From Thelephora terrestris (Eukaryota > Basidiomycota > Agaricomycetes > Thelephorales > Thelephoraceae): a stretch of 64,000 bases of DNA. Shown in pieces: positions 10,598-23,440 of this stretch. The stretch is from positions 1,922,001-1,986,000 of the forward strand of contig WIUZ02000005.1 of NCBI GenBank assembly GCA_015956445.1, in the 5' to 3' direction. The notes under the pieces are model-generated. The model had not been told where the DNA came from, ran no database searches, and saw only the letters and a list, made by a program, of their open reading frames with translations. The number at the start of each line of letters is the position of its first letter. Position 1 is the stretch's first letter. Both the position numbers and the translations under genes were made by a program.

Positions 10598-12135
10598 ATG
10601 AAGGTCTTCGTCGACGAAGAGTGTTCACTGCACCGTCCTCCATACGAGATTTTATCTGGGAAAATTGTGGCTTACCACGAGACCCCGGACCGTCTCTTGC
10701 AGATTCGTCTCGCTCTCGAGGGAGATGGTGTCTTTCAAATCGAAGATGCGGATCGTTCGATTGATGTTCAGAGGCATGCCCTGCAAGTCCACTCTGTGGA
10801 TTATATCGAGTATCTGGAGTCCGCATTTGGGCTCTGGGTGGAAGAAGGAGGTGATCCTGAGGTGCGGGGAGGACTTGTGGTTGTCCTGATGGAGATTCCG
10901 GCTCATGAGAGCCTCAGGGTTCACTCTTCCCAGAGACGTTTCCCAATGCCAAGATTACTCAGCGCTTCGCCACCGCCAACCTGGCACCTCGAAGTCTGGC
11001 CGGTAAAACGGGTGAGTCCGTGTCTTTTGTTGCGGTTCAACGCCACCGAAATTTGGTACGTCACAGGTTATTATTGCTTTGACCTCAGTTGCCCAATCAC
11101 CGCCGGTTCGTCGAGTTTTCTGGTTTTACTTGTAGAGCATCGTCGCTAAGGGGGGTCAGATACGTATACCTCCGTGTTAGCCTCTGCCAGAGTCTCTCTT
11201 AGTGCGGCGAGGGAGCTTTCAAGGAGTGGAGAATCCGCATTTGCCCTTTCGTAAGATCTCCGTCCAAACGCACATCAGATTACCACCCCGTTGACCCCCT
11301 CGGTCCAGTCGGCCACCAGGTCATCACGCCGGTACCTCCGTTGCGGGAGGCTACTGCTTCTTTAACAACGTGGCGATTGCGGCGAAGTACCTACAACAGG
11401 AATCCGAATGTTCGACGTGTTGTGGAATCGCCATACTGGACATCGACTACCACCATGGAAACGGAAGTCAGTCTCCCAATTGTTTGAGTGAATGCTAGCT
11501 CTCGGAACTGACAGAAGAATAGCCCAAGAGATATTTTACTCAGACTCGAGCGTAACATATGTCTCACTCCATGCCGAACTGGACTATCCCTGTTTGTTTC
11601 GATCCCGATTGGCAGTGGAGACACCCCATGACCGCTCATCCTCGCAGATTTCACGGGATCGCGGGAAGAGAGAGGGGATGGTCCCGGAGAGGGATTTAAC
11701 CATAACTTCCCGTTGCCTTTTGGGACAGAGGATGGTGCCTACTGCGGTGAACTCAGGAAAGGAGTAAAGGTCATCAAAGAGTTCGATCCCGCGTATTTGA
11801 TAGTCAGGTACGAGCACGACGTCATCTGGATGATGGGCTGCCTGCGATGACGAATGCTTCACAGTCTGGGAGTGGACACGTTCGAGAGCGACCCCATTGG
11901 AGCCTTCAAGTTGACGACAGCGTGTTATGCGGAAATTGGGTGTATCATCCGCGGGTTGTCGAAGCCGACCCTTTTTGTCTTGGAAGGGTGAGACCTTGAT
12001 CTTCCGATTTCTACGAAGAAGGGACCGTTCCTGATTTTTCGACATGTTCTCGTATGTGACAGGGGATATGACCTAGATACCATCGGGAAGAACGTTCGTA
12101 CGTTGCTGGAGGGCTTCATTACTGGCGCGGTGTGA
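10598..12135 (+). CDS. Class II histone deacetylase / acetylpolyamine amidohydrolase-like enzyme
   Basis: ATG at 10598 gives [19 protein letters not shown], the HxPxE start typical of bacterial-type acetylpolyamine amidohydrolases and class II HDACs. Exons in order include [20 protein letters not shown] (catalytic His pair), [14 protein letters not shown] (zinc ligands Asp and His), [50 protein letters not shown] (the third zinc ligand region) and [20 protein letters not shown], with TGA at 12133-12135. All key zinc and active-site positions I can locate are present. The enzyme should remove acyl groups from lysine or polyamine substrates with zinc. The compact catalytic-domain-only size favours the polyamine/acyl-lysine hydrolase branch over nuclear HDACs. 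At least five introns. The sequence does not decide the substrate. Confidence 0.88.
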
Positions 12136-12933
12136 GCAATTCTGGGGGAGCTCCCGTCCAGACAGCACCCGTACGGTATCTCTCTCGTGAGAGAGCGGGA
12201 GTGATTCAATTTAGAAAGGGTGACCGAAGATAAGCCTGTTGACGTCGATGATCTCGGCCACGGTTTTCCAATTTGTCGGGTTGTAATGATGAAGCGTTGT
12301 TTGCCCTCAGACCTGTTACAACTCAAGCAACTAGGTGTAGTTCGTGATCGTCATAGACTGAGGCGATGCGCATGATTGACCGTAGCTGCACTGCGCCACA
12401 ATACAGTATACGCAGCTTGCCCGGCGGTCAATACGACAACCTATGCCCGAGCGTGAAAATACGAGCGAGATCAAAACCAATTGTCAGCCACGCGGGTGGA
12501 ACCCGCCCAGAGCCCTAGGACGCTCGATCCTCTCCTCAATCTATATCATCTCCACAATCCACCTTTGAATCCGCCCAACAGCCCCCCCACCAAACAATCC
12601 AGGCAACCCTCAGAGATTCTGTGCCACCTCGTGGCCAAGGATCGGTTCTGGATCGTCACAAACCCCGACGCCTGCAGTGATTTGGACGACTCGTGGTAAA
12701 CACGCCGTTTCAGAAGCTTTAAGTGCTTGCCGCCATTCGCTCCGTCCCGTCCTTTCTTCTTCCGCTCCTAGTCCTGCCAACAGAAACCACCGCCCTCCTG
12801 GGTTTCCCTCTCGACCCTCTCAGTGGATTTAGGTCGCTGCAACTCCGCATTTCGTCCCCTAGCATCCGCAGCTTCGTCCTCCTCGTTGATCAACTACAAC
12901 CCGAATTCCTGAGCATTTTAAGTCGTCTCTGCC
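12136..12933. other. Intergenic / promoter of the AGC kinase gene
   Basis: CT-rich stretches between 12480 and 12900 on the plus strand resemble the pyrimidine-rich upstream regions common in fungal promoters. No gene is supported. Confidence 0.5.
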
Positions 12934-15900
12934 ATGGTCAAGAGTAGAAACACCCCACAGTCTCTGCCGTCCCAACGGAGACACATATTCGAAGGCCAGG
13001 ATGGGCCATGGAGCGTCAGCGTAGCCGAAACACCCAGCGATGCTCAATCTTTCACCCTCTACATTAAAAGTTTGTCCTCGTGCACTCTCTGGATCCACGA
13101 GTTTTGACGAGCCTCCTGTTTATCAGCTCCCACCCACAATCTGACGCTCATCCGGGCGGCTTTCGAGCTCGTAGAATTGGATGAGAAGTTGCGCGATGCC
13201 CATCCTCAAGTGAAAAAACCCAAGCTCCCTGCCGCTCTTTCGTCTATGCCCATGCCACCAAAAAGGAAGTCTGCATTCCTCAATACCCTCTCCCGTTTGG
13301 CCTCGCCAAGTGTCAAGTTGTCTCCTGCCAAGCCCAGTCACGGGTTACGGCAAACATCGAATTCGTCGACAACACCTAGCGCCGCAAATAGCTCCGTTGC
13401 ATCCCCGACGAATGGAATCTTCAATCTTCCGTCCTCTGTTTCCTCCCCCTCCAACGAGCTCAACGATCCTTTCAGTCAAGTCATGTCCGATGCCGATACC
13501 TCGGCTCTTGTCCCTCCAAACAACCCCACCATCACCAACCTCGCCGCATATCTGACAAACATCGCGAACGATCAGATACACCGACAAACAAGGGTCTGGA
13601 GGCGATTCGTTCGCGTGAGGACCGAAGATCTGGAGAGTGTCCGCGTGGAACGTGCTATCAAGCGAGTGAGGTCTGACCTTGCCGCTCACCTCAAACGCCC
13701 CTCGGCCGATATTCCTGGCCCGATGTCCATTTCTACTAGTCTCAGCAAGGACGATGGGGATACCGTTATCGTCTCTACTACCGAGTCATACCCATTAGCC
13801 CCGGAACCATCCCCAACGACGGAGGCTGCCGAGGAACCCGCGGAAGAAAGCCCGTCTCCCTCTGGGGTGCCAGAAATGACCCCGAGGGAACACACAGTCC
13901 TCGAGGACGCCACCGCCGAGATGCAGAAACCAAACGGAATTCCTGAGGAGGCCAAGGCAGATGTTTCTATTTCCGATTCAAAGGACGGTGGCGACTCCAC
14001 CCCCGTCGCTGGCGAAACACACACAGCCCGGATTCCGCGATCGCAATCGGCTGACCCTACGACACGGAACAGGATTTTCATGGCATCGCCAATGACTTCT
14101 CGCGGTGGTACGCTTTCACAGACCTCAGAAACTACGGAAGATGACGAATCCTCTGTGGTCTCCGAATCTATGAAATACGACAAGGCTTCGCGAGCCGCGC
14201 GGAAGAAGCGGGCACAGTCGGTTGATCCAAACCGGGAACTCAAGAAACGATCAAAGAAGGTGGCGATCGATGACTTCGAAATGATGAGGGTGCTTGGCAA
14301 GGGGTGCGCAGGCAAGGTGTTGCTTGTCCGACACAAGCCCACAGCCGACCTGTTCGCGCTCAAGGCAATCACGAAGAGGCACGTGTTGGCGCATCAGGAG
14401 TTGCAGCACACCTTGACCGAGCAGGCGGTGCTCAAACGGATGGCCGCGGAGGGGAAGGACCCGTTTGTTGTGAAACTCTGGTGGAGTTTCCACGACCGTG
14501 AACACCTCTTCCTGGTCATGGACTTCCACCCTGGCGGCGATTTAGCTACCCAGCTGGCTCGTTGGGGGAGGTTGGGTCGTGATAGGGCTCGCTTCTACGC
14601 CGCCGAGATTGTTGAGGGTGTTGAAGGGCTTCACAATAATGGAGTAATCTACCGGGACCTTAAACCGGAGAACGTGCTCATTGGTTCTGATGGACATATC
14701 GTTCTTACCGATTTCGGTCTCTCGAAAGAATTCCCTCGTCGACCCAATGCTATCACCTCTCCCTCAACTTCTAATGGAACGCGTGGGGAGCCCTTCGCTA
14801 ACAGCATCCCCTCATCTCCCAACGCGGACAATGACATGGTTTCCACCGTTGGAGGCGAGGCGACAAGCACTTTCTGCGGAACCGCCGAGTACCTCGCCCC
14901 AGAGGTTATCCAAGGACTCCCTTACAGTTTCGAAGTCGACTGGTGGAGTTTTGGGACCATGTTGTACGAGATGCTAACCGGTATTGTGCGAATCCTTTCC
15001 GCTTCGCTAGAGGCTGCCACCTGCTGACCATCCCGTCAGACCCCCTTTTGGGCCAACAATCACTCAGACATGTACCTGAGGGTACTGCAGGATGAACTTC
15101 AATTCCCTGAAGATCGCTCGATGGATCAGGATACCAAGAGTTTAATCCGCGGTGTGAGTATCCAATGTCGGTTTCCACCGTGTTCCGATCGCTTACATCT
15201 CAACAATGGTAGCTTCTCCAAAGAAATCCTGCTCTCAGGATCAAGGAACCTAGGATCAAACGTCACCCTTATTTCTCGATGATGTGAGTCTCCGGCTCTA
15301 CCCTATGCTTGACTGACTCACAGGTCGTTTCATCATCAGCGACTGGTCGCATGTATACTACAAGCGATATATTCGTAAGTGAACTTCCCACACTGGAATA
15401 TCCATGGCGATTCAACACTTCGAATAGCCCCTTATATTCCGCCGATCGACCCGTCGAATGCCGGTGATACGCAGAATTTCGACGAAACCTTCTTGGACAT
15501 GGAACCGGTCGTAAAGGACACGGACGATGGTGAAGACCAGACGGATACCGACCAAGATCGACAGACTGATACGGACCGCACTGAAGGTGAAGACTCCGTC
15601 ACTACCCCGTCTCAATCCCGGAGTCCGTCCGTCCATGCCCAAGAAACAGACCTCGACGTGTTCGACGGCTATTCTTTCAAAGGGCGTCATTCTGTTGTTA
15701 TCGATGATGATGAAAATTCTGATTTCGATGATGACGACGAATACGAGGAGGATGACGAGGAGGATGCTTCTGTTTCAAAGAGCCCGGTGTCCGAGGACGT
15801 TAAGGATCAGGAAAGCACTTTGGCCGACACCGAAGATCAGACTGCGGAGACGGAGACAGAAGAGGAACGCGAGGTTGAGCCGAGAACCCCAGAAGCCCGG

Positions 15901-16803
15901 CCCGCAATAGTGCCGGCGGAGGCCGCCGTGGAGGAAACTAAGCCTGTCACCGAGCCTACGCAACCAACCGATACCACCGAACCCCCTGCTCCCGCGAAGC
16001 GACCTTCTGTAGAAATACCCCGTTCAAGTATTGAGTCTCAAAGGAGCGAGACCTCCTCAAAATCTGGAAAACCGCCCATTCCGGCGAAGTCTTCCACCGT
16101 CCCCCGGTCATCGAAACAAGCTGGCAAGCGGAGAGAGAAGTCCGGAGTCGCAGCACTTGATAAGCACATCGACGAGCTTACAGAACGTGAAGAAGAGGAC
16201 GGATGGGATTTCGTCGAAGCCGGCGTGGATGAGGAGCGGAACGGATCGAAGGGGACGAGTCTTTTCGCTCGTGGTGTCGTCGACAGGTATAAGTTGGCTG
16301 TCTTCCGCAAGTCGACAACGTCTCGTAATGGGAGTCGCAAAGCGCAGGGGATGCCCAAGGTGTCTGGTACACAGGCTGGTCCCCCCTCACCATCAGAAAA
16401 GCAGAGCAGAGGTCGAACTCCACTATCCTTCCGAAACAAGAAGAACATCTTGAAGACGCCGCCGTCCTCGTTTTCCTCCCGCACCAGTGGAACGAGCAGA
16501 CAACACACACTGAATCAATCGGTGTCCATGGGCTCTCCGAGCAACGGCGCTTCAGCTGGGGCCCTCGATCTATCCTCCGTGACCAACACCGCATCTCCAT
16601 CCCTGAAATCGAAACAGTCTGCGATGTCAATGACTTCACCGAGTGACTCGGACTTCTCCCCTAACGATGATACCACACGACCCGGCCTTCTTGGAGGGGA
16701 GAATCCCATCCGCAAACTTCTTCCCCAATCGCCCACGGACGAGAGGAAGAAGAAGAAGAAGAAGCTCAAGGGGGCCGAAAAGGTGCTCTCAATCTTTTCT
16801 TGA
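12934..16803 (+). CDS. AGC-family serine/threonine protein kinase with PX-like N-terminus
   Basis: I place the start at ATG 12934 (MVKSRNTPQS). The first exon ends near 13069 and continues after an intron into NLTLIRAAFELVELDEKLRD, which resembles the second half of a PX (phosphoinositide-binding) domain. A long Ser/Pro-rich linker follows. The kinase domain starts near 14266: glycine loop GKGCAGKVLLV, VAIK-type lysine in ALKAITKR, catalytic loop YRDLKPENVL, TDFGLSK, a long insert in the activation segment, then TFCGTAEYLAPEV. Three introns at about 14985-15370 split the C-lobe (LLQRNPALRI-type helix, HPYFSMIDW). The AGC tail YIPPIDPSNAGDTQNFDETFLD is followed by a roughly 450-residue acidic, Ser/Thr-rich extension. 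The stop is at 16801. All catalytic residues are present. It is probably a membrane-recruited kinase of the S6K/AKT-like group. Confidence 0.88.
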
Positions 16804-17563
16804 CAGCGCCACGATCAACCGCCTCCCGTCTCCATTGTCTGCTTGTCCGTTGTCCCCTCTCTCGTGATGTTATGCGTTGTCGATCGTTCTATGCCCTTGC
16901 ATCTTCCAAACGAAACCTAATGTGCATGTTTTCTGTCTCCACCCCCCTTGTCATTTTATCTCGTTTCAGGCATCGTATCGATAATATTTTTCTCGTGATG
17001 ACCCTCCATGCCCCTCGGGAAACGGGCCCTTACATTTCTTTTTACCATTTGAACCCCGTCGCCTACTCCTTTTCTGCCCTTAAACGACTCTAAACGCCTT
17101 CTTTTCTGTCAATCTCGTGGAATTCCCCTCTCCTTGTAATTAAAGCGCTGGTACGAGTTACCCCCCGTAAACAATCATAGAATCGGTTTGTTGCCTCGTA
17201 TGCAAACAAAGCCGGGTGAGAGGAATACGCCTCCATCTAAGGAGTGGTTCAAGATCGCGCGTGCCGAACAGTAAGTTCGTCATCTCGGCGTATGCGTGAT
17301 AGCGGAGAACGGAGGCAAATTCCGACGAGTCACTAGTGAATCCGATCATCGCGGCACACTGAACCACGACTGAGATCGTCAGCTCAGGCTCTCAAGCTTG
17401 CACCCCACATCTGCAGTCCTTCACCTTGATACGATTTTCTGGAGGCCTAAGCTACGAAACCTCAGCATCTAGTCTCCGAGTCCCCGGGAAGGTTCTGGAT
17501 CATCTCGCCTGTCTTCGTTTCCACCTCTCTAAACTGGCATCGCCAACCCCGGTTGTCCTCTAG
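16804..17563. other. Intergenic / 3' UTR and upstream part of the polymerase gene
   Basis: Pyrimidine-rich 3' flank of the kinase gene to about 17150. A 69-codon minus-strand frame with an ATG at 17367 (ending 17158) could be a small gene, but I recognise nothing in it. The 5' exon or exons of the RNA-dependent RNA polymerase gene probably lie at about 17400-17563, but no start codon could be fixed. Confidence 0.45.
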
Positions 17564-20500
17564 AACGACAATCGCTTACAACGACGGGATCTGGCTTCTC
17601 GTTCATATCCTTTGTTTGACCGGGATATTCGGAAACCAAAAGATGTTTCCTGGACATTCGGTGGGTACTTCCCTCCTGTGCACGCGACTATACAATTCAC
17701 CTCATGGATTCCCATTAAGCTCGCGAACTCGAACAAAGACACCCCTGACAGCCCAATGATGGTAGACGGCACTGGCCAAGGGTCTACATCTGCGCAAAAA
17801 CGACTCAAACGACCTCGCCGGTCTCAAAGGAACAGCGTGCCGGAAGCTCTGAAGACACCCACCTCTTCCATGAAGAGACTGAAAATATCACCGGAAAAAG
17901 GATCCGTGTCGCCCACCAAGCCGGGAAGCGACTACTTCTCATCGGTTCGTACCGATAGCGAAGAGGAAGAAGGTGAGGTCAATAGCGAACGTTCAGGCGA
18001 ATCGTCGCTGATATTTTTCCTATTCGCAGTACAACAGAGTGCGTATTGTGCTGGGCCTTGGGCCATTGCGACTGACAGATAGTCAACCATAGTACTGAGT
18101 GGAGCGACTGTCTCCCCCCGCGTCGTTGCAGGCTCCTCTTCGAAGCCTCTTCGCCGACAACTGACGTGGGGAGAAATCGGCCATCCCAACGAACGGCCCG
18201 CCGATATGTTCAGGCCGGAGGTCGTGCCCTCGGACACAGAACCCCAACCTCTCGACGACAACCCTTTCCTCGTTCCTGCCGCTGACACGGAGAGTGAATC
18301 CTCTACCTCTATCCTTCGCACGCAATCTTTTGATCCGTCCACTTCATCGGTAGGGTATATACCTGCCACGCCGTCTATAGGAACTGACGCAACCTTTGAT
18401 TCAGGTAGCAAATGTCCTCGCCCCAGGATCAGGGCACGTGCCCGACGGTGTGCATATCATCGCGCACCATGAGTCGGTTCAGGAGAAAATGGACGAGTTG
18501 GGCGTCTGCTGGGGAGTTCAATACGAACTTGCGAGGGGAGAGACGCGCGGATGGTGGAAGTGGTCCGACGTAACTGCGGAAAAGTTGGAGAAGCTTCGTG
18601 GTACGAACATGTCATCGGCGGGGAAGGTCTTTGGCATAATGAAGGATGAGATGGTGGTCCAGAAGGACCGTAGGGTGTGGTATGTACCACTCTTCCGTCT
18701 TTTCTCTTACGCAGGGCTCATGGTTCTGTGCAGGGAGGAACTTGACCGAGAGCAGATCTCGATCACCGAGGAGGACGATTGTCAACGGTCACTCGGCCTG
18801 TATGGTGACTGGGCACATTTCCCCGCGACGGATTGCTTCCCAGATTGGTATGGAGGGCGAGTGCTGCAACCCGCCCGCTTGGTCCAAGACAAATGCCCCG
18901 GAAAGTTCAAGATCCAGCTTGAAGTCATGGAGTATCGAAAAGATTCGACTCGCATCGCAAGGTTCTTGGGTTCACGGCGGATTCTCCACCTAGGGGTTGC
19001 AGACAACCTCTTGTTCAAACACGAGCATGGGGTGAAGAAATTTCTTAACCAGAAATTCATCCTCTGTGGACGAGTTTTTGTGGCGTTGAAATCAAAAGAA
19101 GGGAAGGTGTACATGGTGGAGATCAAGGAGGATTACGAGAGGCGGTCACAGCTGAGGGAGGGGGATGATAAGAGAAAGTCATTTCAAGAGATTATCCATT
19201 GGCATAATCCAATGCACAGGAATGGGAAGCAGGTTTGTTCTGTCCTTTGATATTTGTCACATGCAAGGTTGATTGTTGTCGTTTTCAGGCAATGCAGAAG
19301 TGGGCTACAAGGTTTGAACTTGGGCTTTCACCCTCTGTCCCAGTGGTGGAGCTCAAGCCACATAATATCACCTTGATTGATGATGACTGTGAGTTATACT
19401 TAAATTCTTGGATACAAGCTTTGACAGCATAGGGCAGATGCACCCAGCTATGATCCCATGAATGGCAAGGCTACAGCAGAAGAAATCCTCACTGATGGGT
19501 GTGGCTACATGAATCGTGCTGCACTTGCATTGATTGCTAGACAAGCCCACTGGGGTGATTTTTGTTGTGCAGTCCAAGGCCGGATTGCTGGTGCCAAGGG
19601 CATCTGGATTTTACACCCTGAGCACCAAACCAATCAACTTGAAGAACCAAAGATCTGGATCCGGGAATCCCAAACAAAGATCAACCTGGACTTGACATCC
19701 CCAAACACCTCCAGGGCCCATCTCATCTTTGACCTTGTTGCTCCTGCTCACCTCACCCACCCCACTCGCCTAAACATGCAAACCATTGTAAACCTCTCAC
19801 ACAATGGTGTCCCCAATCATGTCTTTGAAAAGTTGATGGAAGATGGTATCCAATCAGACTTCCAAAGGCTCACAAGTTGGGAAGGTCAAACTGCTATGAA
19901 GTCTCTCCTTCATGCAGTTGCACAGCTAGGTGGGCTTTCTGGCATCAGACTAGGGAGGGAGTTAGCTGGCCTGGGCCGTGTATTAGGCTATGGAAGGCCA
20001 GAAAGGGTGGAGCTGAGTTCACAGGAACTTCAAGGTGACTATGACCCAATCCAGACAAGTGGTCGAGCCAAATTCTCTGGACAACCTATGGCACTTGTGG
20101 AGAAGATCTTTGAGATGATTGCTGCAGGTTTCCACCCATTGACCTCAAGGGTATTGTGGGAAGATTTGGAACAGATGATCAAGAATCACATCTCATCCTA
20201 CATCCTCTCATTTCACATTCCCACTCCTGAGAGCTTGGAGGCCTTCATTATCCCTGGTAGGTATCTACATTTCTAGTAATATTGGTTTTTTGCTTAAATG
20301 TTATAGATCCATTTGGAGTTCTTGAACCAGATGAAATTTATTTCCATGCCAGCAGGTGCATCAAGCCAAATCCCCTTGTAGACCCATTCCCAAATGGAAT
20401 TGTTGGTCCTGTTCTTGTGGGCCTCACTTCACATAAAGGTTTATCAAGTCACTGACCTCCATCAAGATTAACAGAAATCCTACCAGACTCCCATCAGATG

Positions 20501-21835
20501 TTCAACTTGTCACAGCAGTTGACAAGTATCATGAAATATTCCAGAACTATCAAAATGTGATTATATGTTCTATCAGAGGGGATGTTTCCTTTGCAAGCAA
20601 GCTTGCTGGTGGAGGTAAGAAATTCCATGACTACTGTATGTAACCATTACTTATCAAGAAAAAAATACAGATTATGATGGGGGTAAAGACTTTCAACAAT
20701 GAGTAAGTATAAAAGTTGACCAGCCTTTTAGACACTGCAAGGATTACCTGGACAAGTGAAATTGTCTCAGCCTTCAAACCCCCTCCCCCAAGCCCTCTAC
20801 CAGATGAATTCCTGGGCCAGTTTTTTGAGAAGGATATTGAGACTGTGCTGGATTTCTGCAACCATCACACAGGGTTGTCTGAAGATCAGCTAGATGTTGA
20901 GATCCGCAGAATTCTCCTGTCAAACCTAAACAACACTCGAGTTGGAACATACTCAAGATTCCATGACAACTCAACATACCATCTTGGATATGACCATGAA
21001 ATCACAATCCGGCTTGCCTATATGTATGCAACTTTTTCCCTCCTTTAATGGTTTTATTCCTGTTAATATTAAATGCCCCTCAATACACAGGTTCACTACA
21101 TGCTTGGACTCTGTCAAATCTGGTCTTTGTGTCAGCCCTCACAGGTTCAGAGAAGATCAAAGGGCCTGGGACCACCCACTTCCAAATTGCATGAAGAAGG
21201 GCATGGATTATGTTGAGAACAGGATAGCCCTCCAACCTGCTTCCAATTGCTTTGTGCTTGATGTGCTGATGAGAAAAGGGGAAGACATCAGGAATAAGCA
21301 TCTCAAAAAATATGAAGATGGCAGGGATAAGGTGATGGGTGCTGGTGAGGCAGATCCAGATCTGACTGCTCCTATTGCTTCTGCAATAGAGCAGATAGGC
21401 TACCGGAATCTGGCTGTGCGGGAAGAACTCATGAAGTTGCAAGGGCATGTTCAAGACCTCCGAGACGCATGGCGAACATACTGGGGGAGCAAATCCAGTA
21501 GACAAGCAGTGGTATGGAGTAAAGCCAAAAAGGTGGCTGACAGACAGGCAAGTGCCCAGCAGATTGAAGAGTTCAGGAGAGAGTTTGCATCAAACCCAGG
21601 CCCTGATGAGATTGGGATACTCCTTGCACTTGATCCCCGTTTGGTTGCAAAATTGAAGGCATCCATTGCCATAGGCACCAATGGAGGTCGTAGTGACAAG
21701 TTTGCCTTCACCATGGCTTATGAGACTCTCCTCACAATCAAGGCAGAGGCTTCAGGTGGAATCTCACCTATCACACGCTCATTTGGGGATATCCTTGGTG
21801 TTAGCCCAGCAATTGGACGACTGTATTCACAATAG
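17564..21835 (+). CDS. RNA-dependent RNA polymerase of the RNAi pathway (QDE-1/RdRP family)
   Basis: Multi-exon gene; the true start was not found and the first exon I can place follows a CTCTAG acceptor at 17563. The N-terminal 250 or so residues are Ser/Pro-rich and acidic. The conserved part begins with GHVPDGVHIIAHH and WGVQYELARGETRGWWKW (about 18435-18570). It continues with FILCGRVFVALKS, NPMHRNGKQAMQKWATRFE, LAGLGRVLGYGRP, LGRELAG, DPFGVLEPDEIYFHASR and INRNPTRLPSDVQ, then the catalytic loop GGDYDGD. That loop is split by two introns at about 20615-20677 and 20690-20730, and all three aspartates are retained. The C-terminal helices end at TAG 21833-21835. The product should copy aberrant single-stranded RNA into dsRNA for Dicer. 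It lies next to a large transposon nest. From about 19170 onward CpG is strongly depleted, unlike the 5' half. Confidence 0.88.
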
Positions 21836-22736
21836 GTACTACTAGGTTTTTATGCTTGATTGCCTATTGATTTTTTCATAAGCAGGTTGTAGCAGCCAAG
21901 TTTACAATGCGGTTTGAGAGTCTAATTCACATGGAATAGGCAGCATCAGTAACAAAGAGGTGTTTTAATGACAATTATGTGTGCACCCAATGTCAGTTGG
22001 TCATGGTGTTCTGCTAATAGCACCACCAGACAAAGTGCAAAACACTGCCTAGTATCAGTGTGGATGGTGAACAGAGGCACTATGGGGTGGTTGTCTGATA
22101 GGGAGCAGATGCATTAATTTGCATAAGGTGCTTCTTTGAAAGAACCAAAGGGTTCACTCACAAACTGCACAGAATGTGTCCACATGTTCTGAGCTACTCA
22201 TCAAAAGTTCTTTCAAAACTTGCTCACAACATACTCAGTAACATACCCATCAGGTTCTCTTTGATGTAACTCCACTCAAACACACCATTCACTGTGCACA
22301 CTATGTTCCTTGTCTTCACAGCCCACACCTCACTGAGGCTTCTCAGAAGAAACATCCAATTTTTCAACAAGGAAAGAACAATTTGCAATGACACCCACCT
22401 GACTCAGAGTGGGGCCACCTGGTATTCAGGGCTTTTGAGGCTGGCTTGAGAAGGTGTAACATTTTGCTATGGTAGGCAGTCTCCTTCTGTTACTTCAATC
22501 AAAGGTCTATATTGAGGTGTAATTACACATACACTATACAGACCCCCATACAGGAGTAACCAATACATACACAATGGGCAATGAATGGTGGGGAATGGGG
22601 AATGAGGGGTGAGGGGTGAATGCAAGACATGCAGTCCCTGCAAAGTGTCTCCTGAGACCCACCCAGCACCAGGTGACTCAATAGACAGCCAGTCATTGGC
22701 TTGCAACTATATGACTTTAACAGTAGGTCCCTGTTG
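21836..22736. other. CpG-poor intergenic region
   Basis: About 900 bp with almost no CpG and no supported gene. It shares the TG/CA-rich composition of the 3' half of the polymerase gene, which suggests long-term cytosine methylation and deamination. Confidence 0.6.
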
Positions 22737-22830
22737 TCGGAGTGCGGCGAAAACCTAGACGGATCGCTGTAAGCGAGAGCTATCGACTAGGTAAGTGAAG
22801 GTTCTAAGAAGAGAGAATAAAAATGTACGC

Positions 22831-22863
22831 ACTCCTCAATCAAGAACAAAGTGATTGAGGAGT
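22831..22863. other. Perfect 12-bp hairpin
   Basis: ACTCCTCAATCA (22831-22842) is followed by a 9-base loop and the exact complement TGATTGAGGAGT (22852-22863). It lies in a 165-bp CpG-containing strip between the CpG-poor region and the first stretch that matches the Gypsy LTR. Function unknown. Confidence 0.6.
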
Positions 22864-22939
22864 CGGAACGAAAATTGTCTACTCTCGTACGCGGTAGCGG
22901 TGACCTGACTCCGTTTTCCTGGCCCTCCGACTCAGATCC

Positions 22940-23440
22940 CACTGGGGGCAGGGGCACCTGGAATTGGTGATTACATCTTGATTACATGGTGAGCTCATGT
23001 GCACTTTTCAATGATTGTAATCACCAATTCCAGGTTGCTTACATTTCAAATGTTACCTTGACATGTAATTCAACTGTTGCCACCAACTCCATTTGAACTT
23101 TCCTCAAGATGTTCCCAAGCAATGTTTCCTGAATGTGCCCACTGGGTACATTGTGAAAAAATCTCATGTTTTTGAGCGCATTTAGATTACATCTTGGACA
23201 ATTAAACAACATGCTGATTACATTGCAGTATCATTTTTGCCGACAGGTCAAAAACATTCCAAAAACATTTGTTGAGAACATTTCAAATGGAATTGGTGGA
23301 CATTGGTTGGATTACATGTCAAGGTAACATTTGAAATGTAATCAACCTGGAATCGGCAATTACAATCATTGAAAAGTGCACATGAGCTCACCATGCAATC
23401 AAGATGTAATCACTGATTCCAGGTGCCCTTGCCCCCAGTG
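22940..23440. mobile_element. CACTA-like foldback MITE, copy 1 (501 bp)
   Basis: Starts CACTGGGGGCAGGGGCACC and ends with its inverted counterpart ...GGTGCCCTTGCCCCCAGTG. It is flanked by a 3-bp duplication TCC (22937-22939 and 23441-23443). The CACTG termini and 3-bp duplications are the pattern of the CACTA (CMC/EnSpm) superfamily. Most of the element is an inverted repeat of itself, with no coding capacity. Confidence 0.85.
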
